A model generated the notes under the pieces. It searched no databases. It saw only the letters and a program-made list of their open reading frames with translations, and had not been told where the DNA came from. 23,864 nucleotides of DNA from Thermotogae bacterium (GTDB lineage: Bacteria > Thermotogota > Thermotogae > Petrotogales > Kosmotogaceae), in assembly GCA_003643975.1 (NCBI GenBank), contig QNAR01000005.1, forward strand, positions 1 to 23,864, given 5' to 3'. Below are positions 15,320 to 23,000 of this stretch, in pieces. Position numbers and translations under genes: made by a program. Each line of letters starts with the position of its first letter. Position 1 is the first letter of the stretch.

Positions 15320-15808
15320 ATGTATCGAACAGGTATTGGGTACGATATACACCCATTGAAACGCGGTGATAAGGGACTGTATATTGGCGGCGTTAAAGTT
15401 TCGGATATTTATTATGCCAAAGCCCATTCAGATGGGGATGTTCTGGTTCACGCTATTTTAGATGCCGTACTTGGGGCGTCATGCAAAGGAAATATAGGGG
15501 CGTTATTTCCGGAAACTGCAGAAAATTTAAACAGACGGAGCCTTGAATTTTTAGATTATCTGCGTTCAAAAATAATCGGGCATGGATTTAGGATTGTGAA
15601 TATTGATAGTGTTGTAATAGTGGAAAACGTTAGGCTTACACCCTATCTCGAAGAAATAACCAAGAGCATAACTGAAGCACTGGGCATAGAGAAGTCCAGG
15701 TTTAGCTTGAAGCCAAAATCTGGTAATGGTATGTTTGCAGATTCCATTCAAGCTTATGTTACTTGCCTTTTATCTACCGAAGGTGTAAGGGGTGATAACG
15801 ATGCCTGA
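15320..15808 (+). CDS. ispF: 2-C-methyl-D-erythritol 2,4-cyclodiphosphate synthase, divergent
   Basis: IspF makes the cyclic diphosphate in the non-mevalonate (MEP) isoprenoid pathway, using a metal ion at a trimer interface. The 162-residue protein keeps the metal ligands D9, H11 (YDIHPL) and H44, and the AHSDGDVLVHAI motif. Two normally conserved regions differ: the usual GDIGxxFPDTD reads GNIGALFPETA (57-67), and the usual K-A-T-T-x-E...GRGEG region near the C-terminus reads KPKSGNGMFADSIQAY (131-146). The fold assignment is secure, catalytic competence less so. It starts one base after dnaN, with AGGTTGAT (15307-15314) as ribosome-binding site, and overlaps pilC by 8 bases. Confidence 0.88.
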   Translation: MYRTGIGYDIHPLKRGDKGLYIGGVKVSDIYYAKAHSDGDVLVHAILDAVLGASCKGNIGALFPETAENLNRRSLEFLDYLRSKIIGHGFRIVNIDSVVIVENVRLTPYLEEITKSITEALGIEKSRFSLKPKSGNGMFADSIQAYVTCLLSTEGVRGDNDA

Positions 15809-17006
15809 ATTCAGGTATGAAGTGATCAGCTCTTCTGGAAAAAGCGAACGCGGAAAAATTTCAGCCAGTTCAAAGCTTGAAGCTCTTGAACTTCTTAACA
15901 GGCAGGGATTTATTGTAACCTCGATCAAACCCCTTTCAAAAATGAGTACGAGTGGCGGGAAAACTCTTTTCCCCATTTCAACTAAGGAAATCAGCCTTTT
16001 TGCCAGGCAACTTTCCACTATGATAGCATCTGGTGTCCGTATAAGAGACGCATTACAGGTGCTTTCAGTTCAGACAGTTTTTAGCAATCGCTTCAGAAAG
16101 AGGATCATAGAAATTGTTCTTGCTATTGAGGGCGGAATGACTCTCAGTGAAGCCCTGGAAAGGTCGGGGGTTTTCGACTCGCTTTTCATAAATCTCGTCA
16201 AGGCTGGCGAAGCAGGTGGAGTACTGGATGAAACTCTTCAGCGAATTTCGGATTTTTACGAAAGCATGGTAGATTTGGAAAACCAGGTAAAATCTGCCAT
16301 GTCTTATCCGCTGTTCATGATGGCTTTTGCCGTTGGCATTGTTAGTGTTATAGTGCTTTTTATTCTTCCCAATTTAATAAGCGCTTTTGGAGGAAATTTT
16401 ACCCCTACCGGGGTGATGGGGCTTTTGGTATCAGCTAACAAACTGCTAACAAATCACTGGCTGGCTGTTATTTTGGTGTTGGTTGGAGCCTTTGCAGGTC
16501 TGAGAATTTTCATGAAGACAAAATATGGGAGAATTGTCAAAGATCTCTTTGGCTCGCTGCTCCCACCTGTAAGAAAGCTGAGAGAGATGTCGGCACTTGA
16601 ACGTTTTAGCAGGACACTTGCGGTCCTTGTTGCAAGCGGAGTCGATCTTCCAACAGCATTACAGCTTTCGGCAGAAGTTTCTGGAAGCACAAAGATAATC
16701 CACGGTATGGTTTCTGCCATTGACGATATTAAAGCCGGAGAGACGATAAAGAACGCTATTGAAAAGCAAAAGATATTTCCTTCGATTGTTGTTAGCATGA
16801 TCAACACCGGTGAAGAAACTGGTAAACTCGATGAAGTGATGTTCAAAGTCTCTGAATTCTACCATGCACAGGTCTCCACCGCGCTGAAAAAGCTGGTTTC
16901 TCTTGTTGAACCGCTGATGATTATATTTATCGGGGGATTCATTGGATTCCTCGCATATACTATGTACAACACGATTTTTACTCTGGAGCAAAGCGTCGGG
17001 GGTTAG
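15801..17006 (+). CDS. pilC: Type IV pilus/type II secretion inner-membrane platform protein, PilC/GspF family
   Basis: PilC/GspF is the polytopic platform that couples the assembly ATPase to pseudopilin polymerisation. The 401-residue protein has the two homologous T2SSF domains: about 63-190 (FARQLSTMIASGVRIRDAL, then KAGEAGGVLDETLQRISDFYE) and about 266-392 (FSRTLAVLVASGVDLPTAL, then NTGEETGKLDEVMFKVSEFYHAQV). Hydrophobic segments are at about 169-195, 219-238 and 369-393. AAGGGG at 15787-15792 supports ATG 15801 over GTG 15792. The gene starts inside the end of ispF, so the pilus-like genes are probably cotranscribed with dnaN and ispF. No PilB or PilT ATPase lies in the window. Confidence 0.93.
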   Translation: MPEFRYEVISSSGKSERGKISASSKLEALELLNRQGFIVTSIKPLSKMSTSGGKTLFPISTKEISLFARQLSTMIASGVRIRDALQVLSVQTVFSNRFRKRIIEIVLAIEGGMTLSEALERSGVFDSLFINLVKAGEAGGVLDETLQRISDFYESMVDLENQVKSAMSYPLFMMAFAVGIVSVIVLFILPNLISAFGGNFTPTGVMGLLVSANKLLTNHWLAVILVLVGAFAGLRIFMKTKYGRIVKDLFGSLLPPVRKLREMSALERFSRTLAVLVASGVDLPTALQLSAEVSGSTKIIHGMVSAIDDIKAGETIKNAIEKQKIFPSIVVSMINTGEETGKLDEVMFKVSEFYHAQVSTALKKLVSLVEPLMIIFIGGFIGFLAYTMYNTIFTLEQSVGG

Positions 17007-17011
17007 TATAA

Positions 17012-17389
17012 ATGTCGATCGCTGAGTTGCTTGTATATCTCTTGATTCTTTCCTTAAGCTTAGGAATATTTTCGATAACCGCCGCTTCATTTGCGGAAGG
17101 TTTTAAGATAAGGATAGCGAAATTTAAGATAGACACTTTTTTAGAGAAAATGCGGCAATTGGCAATTGCGAAATCACGTAGAATCAAGTTGTACTATCGT
17201 AATGATGGAAGAATCATTGCATCAACTGGTGATTTCATCGATAAATTACCGCTAAAGAGTAATGGATCCTTTACTATCGGTTTTAGTGAGAGAGGAAGTT
17301 TTTTTGTAGAAAAAGGTTCAACGGTTCTCGTTTTTTCCGATGATTCAACCATGTCAATTAGACCTGTTACCGGAAATCTGAGTTATTAA
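17012..17389 (+). CDS. Pseudopilin-like protein without a leader peptide
   Basis: The 125-residue protein resembles GspH/FimT-type minor pseudopilins. It has a hydrophobic N-terminal helix (MSIAELLVYLLILSLSLGIF), an amphipathic continuation with KMRQLAIAKSRRIKLYY (about 45-61), and a beta-rich C-terminal part. The helix aligns with the mature pilin start F-T-L-I-E-L-L-V, with glutamate at position 5, but the methionine falls at mature position 1. The positively charged leader and the glycine before the cleavage site are absent, and an in-frame TAA (17009-17011) immediately precedes the ATG. GGGGG (16998-17002) is the ribosome-binding site. Family assignment rests on pattern and context. Confidence 0.7.
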   Translation: MSIAELLVYLLILSLSLGIFSITAASFAEGFKIRIAKFKIDTFLEKMRQLAIAKSRRIKLYYRNDGRIIASTGDFIDKLPLKSNGSFTIGFSERGSFFVEKGSTVLVFSDDSTMSIRPVTGNLSY

Positions 17390-17397
17390 GCGGGGGG

Positions 17398-18423
17398 ATG
17401 ATTTTGTTTGACAATTTCATAACAGTGCTGAATTACGATCCTTTGTATATTGAAATTGCAAGGGCAGCCGTTTCAAGGCGAAGCATCATCCCGGTATTCA
17501 GCACGTTACGCTTTGGTGATAACGCTTTGGAAGAAGCCTCTCGAGAATTTTTTAAACACAACACTCTACCAGTTGATGAAGTGTTTGTGGTTGGAATTTC
17601 GCCTGAAAATGTGGTTTTTCAACATATTGATGTGCCCAAAGTTAAAAACCTTAAAAACCTGCTGAGGGTTGCAAACTTCAAAACTGCTACACAATTTTCC
17701 CTTTCGCCTGATGAGGTTGTGGTCAAACCTTTGAACAACTTAAAAGCCATAAACGAAGGTATTACACCAAGCTTTGCAATTACACGGCAAAAATATCTCG
17801 GCGAATTTCTGGATAAACTGTTGAAGAGGGGTTTCCCCGAGCCAGATATTTTCACTGTAAAACCGTTCCCGGTATTCAACCTGGTAAATCGAAAGATCTT
17901 TGAAGGATTTTCTTTTCTCTTCTTTGTTGATTTGGATTACTCCGTGATCATAGCCATGAAATTCGGCGAGGTTGTCGCCATAAACCACATTACCGATGGG
18001 TTCAATATGTTGTTGCCATCTATTTCGGCTGAGGAAAAATACACAAAAGAGGAGTTGAAAAGAAAATTCCTCCAATTTGGTGACATGCTTGATCAAACCT
18101 TTGTGGAGGAAAGCTCCAACACATTGAAGAACATGATCAGCTATCAGCTGAGGATATATATTACAAACACACTTTCCAATTCACCAAATACGGTTGCAGC
18201 AGATGAACTATCTTTCAAAAAGTTTTTCGTAGTTGGTCAATCTACGCTGTCAACGGCGATTTATAGAAAAACCTTTGAGAGCCTATTGGAAGAGACCGTG
18301 GTTCATGAACTGCCTTTTGAACGGCGTGATTTGCCAATTTCCTTTAGTAGCCTGGGAATGTTGAAGATGGGTGGTGAATTCCTTGGCAATGGTAAATTTA
18401 CATTCAAAAAAGCGGAAAGTTAG
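17398..18423 (+). CDS. PilM/GspL-like cytoplasmic assembly protein
   Basis: This 341-residue protein occupies the pilM position, between a pseudopilin gene and membrane-anchored PilN- and PilO-like genes. PilM and the cytoplasmic part of GspL have an actin-like fold and bind the PilN N-terminus. Here the sequence is strongly diverged: VGISPENVVFQHIDVPKVKN (about 65-84) and a later FFVDLDYSVIIAMKFGEVVAINHITDG (about 181-207) look like PilM strands, but the N-terminal phosphate loop (D-x-G-x-x-x-x-K) is not evident, so ATP binding is doubtful. No membrane segment is seen. GGGGGG (17392-17397) touches ATG 17398; TTG 17404 would be better spaced. The call depends mostly on gene order. Confidence 0.55.
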   Translation: MILFDNFITVLNYDPLYIEIARAAVSRRSIIPVFSTLRFGDNALEEASREFFKHNTLPVDEVFVVGISPENVVFQHIDVPKVKNLKNLLRVANFKTATQFSLSPDEVVVKPLNNLKAINEGITPSFAITRQKYLGEFLDKLLKRGFPEPDIFTVKPFPVFNLVNRKIFEGFSFLFFVDLDYSVIIAMKFGEVVAINHITDGFNMLLPSISAEEKYTKEELKRKFLQFGDMLDQTFVEESSNTLKNMISYQLRIYITNTLSNSPNTVAADELSFKKFFVVGQSTLSTAIYRKTFESLLEETVVHELPFERRDLPISFSSLGMLKMGGEFLGNGKFTFKKAES

Positions 18424-18937
18424 ACTGTTATACCTTCTGTTTTTTTTGATATTTGTGCTGGCAATAGCTATGTTGGGAAATGTACTGGTCATGAAGGCTT
18501 TTCACAGCAGGATGAAGCAATTGGAAATTGTTAAGGGTCCTTTGTTTGAGCAGTTAAATATTTCACTTCGTGGAATACCGGGGATCGATGCTGAAACCAT
18601 ATCAGAAAAGAAAAATGTTCTGATAATACAGGAAGCAAAACTCGCAAGACAGCTGAAAGAGCTGGATAAATATCTGGCGGAAAAGCGCAAGGAAATCAAA
18701 TTTTTCAACGATTTGCAGGAAACCTTAGAAACTTCAACCGCTGAAAAGAAACTCATTACGAAGATAGAATACAATGCAGAGAAGAGCAGTGTACTTTATT
18801 ATCTTATATACGATAACGAAAAGGCTACTCCACCTTCGGTAAAGGTTCCAGAGGGTTATCTTTTGTCTATAATAGGAAAAATGAATTTCTCAAACCTTTA
18901 CAAGCTCAGTCTGATGAAATTGGAATCAGGTGAATAA
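18389..18937 (+). CDS. PilN-like bitopic membrane protein
   Basis: The 182-residue protein has a short basic cytoplasmic start (HSKKRKVR), one transmembrane helix (about residues 12-35), a predicted coiled coil rich in K, E and L (about 72-112) and a small periplasmic C-terminal part. This is the plan of PilN and of the GspL membrane half, which link cytosolic PilM to the periplasmic PilO/PilP parts. Its first 35 bases overlap the end of the PilM-like gene, which fits coupled synthesis of partners. Starts at GTG 18371 or 18374 are also open; ATG 18389 has no clear ribosome-binding site. Sequence alone does not prove the family. Confidence 0.55.
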   Translation: MVNLHSKKRKVRLLYLLFFLIFVLAIAMLGNVLVMKAFHSRMKQLEIVKGPLFEQLNISLRGIPGIDAETISEKKNVLIIQEAKLARQLKELDKYLAEKRKEIKFFNDLQETLETSTAEKKLITKIEYNAEKSSVLYYLIYDNEKATPPSVKVPEGYLLSIIGKMNFSNLYKLSLMKLESGE

Positions 18938-18938
18938 C

Positions 18939-19559
18939 ATGGATGAAGAAAACAAAACGGGAATGGAAGACTTTTTCGAAAGATTAGAATCAGAATCACT
19001 GCGAAAAGGAGAAGCGAGTAACGAAAAAGGCTCAGCTGCCTACATCGCCCATGGTTATGAGAAGAAGCTGGCGCGAAAGCAAAGCTTTTTAACGAAAAAG
19101 GGTGTTCCCAGAAACCTTTTCTGGGGAATTGTCATCGGGACATTTATTATCAGCTTTCTTCTTCTTGTGGGATGGCCTTTGTATAAGAACTTCAGTGATC
19201 TATCGTATCTGTTGAAAGAGTTAGAAGACCTTGAGAAAACATATTACAGCGTAAATGTCATGGCAAGATCAAAAGATGCGGTAATCGGAACATTAAAGGA
19301 AAAAGCAACAGATATGGATTTTCTCGTGAAAACCCTGGGAATAGAAGACAAACCGGGTTCATACGATGAGATTAAATTGAAAGGATCACCGGAGGAAACA
19401 AGAGAGATTCTTGAGGGGCTATTGAACAATCCCAAAATTCTTATCAAGGATTTACAGCTCCGTTCAAATCTTGGATTCCCGGTGGTTCCGAAAACCGATT
19501 TGCCTGCAAACATTGTGTTAGAATTAAGCTTGGATATAGAATTAACGAACTTATTTTAG
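18939..19559 (+). CDS. PilO-like bitopic membrane protein
   Basis: The 206-residue protein has an acidic and polar cytoplasmic N-terminus of about 59 residues, one transmembrane helix (about 60-82), a short coiled-coil-like stretch and a periplasmic alpha/beta part. PilO/GspM proteins have this layout, although this cytoplasmic tail is longer than usual. AGGTGA (18928-18933) is 5 bases from ATG 18939, one base after the previous stop; GTG 18930 is an alternative. It is called PilO-like from topology and from its place between PilN-like and PilP/GspC-like genes. Confidence 0.5.
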   Translation: MDEENKTGMEDFFERLESESLRKGEASNEKGSAAYIAHGYEKKLARKQSFLTKKGVPRNLFWGIVIGTFIISFLLLVGWPLYKNFSDLSYLLKELEDLEKTYYSVNVMARSKDAVIGTLKEKATDMDFLVKTLGIEDKPGSYDEIKLKGSPEETREILEGLLNNPKILIKDLQLRSNLGFPVVPKTDLPANIVLELSLDIELTNLF

Positions 19560-19571
19560 TAGGGGGGCAAT

Positions 19572-20015
19572 ATGGCAAGGCTTTTTTTGCTACTCGTAGT
19601 CAGTTCGATTGTAATATTGGCAGCCGTTGTTTTCTTTTATATATTTCTTCAACCTGTAGAAGTCGGTGTTCTCGCTACAGGAAGAGTTTCAATGCCTAAA
19701 ATCGACCTCAGCGATTTCGAAAAGCCAGTTGAGCTAAAGGATTATTTTCAACCTTTAATGGCTGACTCTTCACTGGTCATAAAGTCGATGATGGAAGCCG
19801 GTGTGGAAGCCACTTCGGTGACATATAAGGGGTACTTCAAAATAAATAACATAGAATACGCCGTTCTTAAAACAGGTGAAAACGAAAAATTAGTTCGTGT
19901 CGGTGATAGCATCTCAAAATACTTAGTTTACGGAATAACTGAATTCGCTGTGCTTCTAAACGATTTAGATACCAATGAATTTGCCATTGCAAGAAATTAT
20001 GAAGAAAAAAAATAG
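19572..20015 (+). CDS. PilP/GspC-like secretin-connecting protein
   Basis: The 147-residue protein has an N-terminal membrane anchor (about residues 3-26), a linker, and a small beta domain (about 86-140) of the pattern KGYFKINNIEYAVLKTGENEKLVRVGDSISKYLVYGI. This matches the homology-region domain of GspC and the beta domain of PilP, which dock onto the N0 domain of the secretin. A secretin-like gene with an N0-like domain follows directly. PilP is usually a lipoprotein; no lipobox cysteine is present, so the anchor is more GspC-like. GGGGGG (19562-19567) serves as ribosome-binding site before ATG 19572. Confidence 0.62.
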   Translation: MARLFLLLVVSSIVILAAVVFFYIFLQPVEVGVLATGRVSMPKIDLSDFEKPVELKDYFQPLMADSSLVIKSMMEAGVEATSVTYKGYFKINNIEYAVLKTGENEKLVRVGDSISKYLVYGITEFAVLLNDLDTNEFAIARNYEEKK

Positions 20016-20036
20016 AGATCGATCGGGGTGATTCCT

Positions 20037-23000
20037 GTGAGAAAAATTTTGGCTACCTTGTTGGTTTTAGCAGCTGTGGTGCTTTTGTTCCCAAATTCAT
20101 TGAAGACGCTCGTCCCCTCTATGGATGAGCAATCGACGTCAATCACACTCACTTTCACAAGCACTGTGACAGAATTCGATTATGAATTTCAAGCTAACCC
20201 TTCTAAAACGATATATTCCTTGACCCTGTACAACGTGGAAGGGAAGAACATGGATTTACCCTTGAGAGCAGGCCCGGTTGAAGGGCTCTGGACACGCGAT
20301 CTTGAAGGCAAATACACAATTAGCGTGGCATTGCTGATTCCAGCAAAAAGGGAACCGGAAATTTTTATAAAAGGAAATTCTATAATTCTCAAATTCTGGC
20401 GTTCCAACATTAAGGTTTCGATTGATAAATTCAGCACTTTTGGTATGAAACTTGACTCTGCCGTTGCATATCTCATGAGTGATGAAATCCTCGATCTTTC
20501 CTACGTTGTAACGCCCTCTGTTAAAAACTTTGAACTCAACATTGGCTTCACTTCAACCTATCCGGAAGATGTTCTTCGAAATATCTTCATATCCCTGGGA
20601 GACAAGATTTCATATGCCTATTTCACAGATGGAACTCTCTACATCGGGACTCCTGAGGAGGTTAAAAAAGTTGTTAACGCTTTCTGGAGGATATATACGG
20701 GAATAGATATCAATCAAGGAACCGATGGACAGAATCAACTTGAAGCATTAAGAGCAGCATTACCCATTGACGCTTTTCTTGAGTATATACCGAACGAATC
20801 TACACTGCTCGCCTTTGGCGATCTTGAAACCCACATGATGATTTCCGAACTGTTGACATCTGCTTACGTGAAGACCGAATATGTAGTCGAAGATGACTTA
20901 AAAGGGCTCTACAATAATTTTCTTGATGTTGCTCAAAAAGTCAACAACGCGCTTTTCGACAGCAAAATCTCCATTACTTCAGTTCCCGAATTGAGACGGT
21001 TGATATTAACCGGTGACAAAAGGAATGTGGAACGCCTCAAGGAATACCTTGATAACTTTGCTAAAATGCAAAGATCAGAAGCAGAAAAGTCCAGATTAAA
21101 AGAGTTAACTGTGAACCTGCCGGAAAACTTCCGGATTGTTGAAGATGTTTTGACAAACGACCATGGAAGCGTTGTAAGCATCGTAGATATGATGATTGAA
21201 TTGTTAAAAGGCTACATACCCGAAGAAAAGATTCACGTGGATAGAACCTTTGAAGGCATCGGGAAGGTGACTTTCAGAATTCCAGAAGCCTATGTTGACA
21301 TTTTGAAAGACATCGTTTCGGATATCAGTATAAAAGCCCAGAACATAGGTTACAAAATCATCCAAACTAAGTACATCGATCCCTTGATAGTCGAACACGT
21401 CCAAAATCTCGCTTCAGTGAAAATAGAACTTCTTGGAGAAAAAGGTGGCTATATTATAAAAGGGGTTAAAAGGAATATCGATGTGGCTGAATATCTCATA
21501 TCCGAGTTCAGTGGGGGCTCATTACAAAACGTTGAGGGTAAGTTCATTCAGTTGAGATCCTCAGAGGATTTTGACGTTGTGCAGGGTTTTCTGCAAAAGG
21601 CTTTTCAGAAAAAAGGTCTGAGTTCTGAGGATTATGCTGTTGAATCCATAGCCGGCAGATTGGTTTATATCGAAGCGCCTTCTGATATTCTAAAAAGCGT
21701 TCTCGAAGAATTGGGCCATTATGAGAAAGAGCTCTTCAGCGAGGCATTGGAAGAGTTTATTGAACTCCCGGTTTCGGTTTATGAAGGTGGCGTAGGGCAG
21801 CTGCTCGATGCTATGTTCAAGGAACAGGTGAGCTACACTTACATCACTTCGGCTGAGTTATTGATCATTAGAGGAAATAGAGAAGACATCGAACGTGTAA
21901 AGAGTTTCATTGCAAAAGTACGTCCCGGGATTGAAGGGAGACTAAAAGCATCTGGATCAACGGGAGAACGAATATCGGTGTTTATTTCCTCGATTCCCGG
22001 CTGGGATGTAGAGAAATTTGAAACGTATTTCCAGCAATTTCTAGGTGAAGAGGTTTTTGCAGCGGTGAAAGTAATTGCTGCTGATGCTGGCTACTATGTG
22101 ATAGCAGAAAAAAATGTCACCGAGAGCATCAGAAACGAAGTGGAACGCCTTAGAGAAATAGAGAGCCCATATTACTCAACGGTGGAGAATATTCCACCTG
22201 TTCAAGAGCTCATGGGGCTTTTTGACAACCTTGGCATAAGTGTTAACATCATGCCTGTTGATAGCAAGTATATAATCGTTGGCAGCAGGGATAACGTGCT
22301 AAAAGCCCAAAACCTGCTGGAGCAAATACAATCAGGATATGCAAAAACCAGTTCTGCTACTCAGACAGTGCAGCAAAACATGCTTTATGAATTCGTTGAT
22401 ATTCCGGAAGACTCCATCAGCGATTTTCAAGGCATTTTGAACAAATTGGGCATCAACGTTGAGCTGGTTAAATCACCAACTGGCATTCTAGCCATAGGGT
22501 TTCCAGATGCACTTGACAGGGCCGAAAGCACCATAAACGATATTCTGCAAAGGCGTGTTGAGGAGAAAGATAAAGTCTCAGAAAAATACGCCGTCCTGCA
22601 CAAAATTCCAGGAGTTGATCTTGAAGCCCTTAAAAGCCTGGTATCGAGTTTTTCATATAACATAAGCATGGTTCCCGTCGCTGATAGCATTGTGGCAGTA
22701 GGAGCAGAAGAAGACATAAAGGCATTCTTGAATTTATATCAGGAATTGTCATCAACAGACAAGAGTTTTGCTTTTATTGAGAAAAAGCTGAGCCTGCAGG
22801 AAATTCAAAATATAATCAATACTTTTGAACTTCAGCTCAAGCTGCTGGAAGTGCCCGGAAATTTCGTGGTCTACGGTGACCCTGCAGCGATAAATACACT
22901 TATGAGGCTGGTCGAGAAAGTGGTTTCAGAAAGCACCCCAATAGAAACAACCACAACAGCCACAGTAGAAAGTACCCCCGCAACTTCTGAACTCAAAGAA

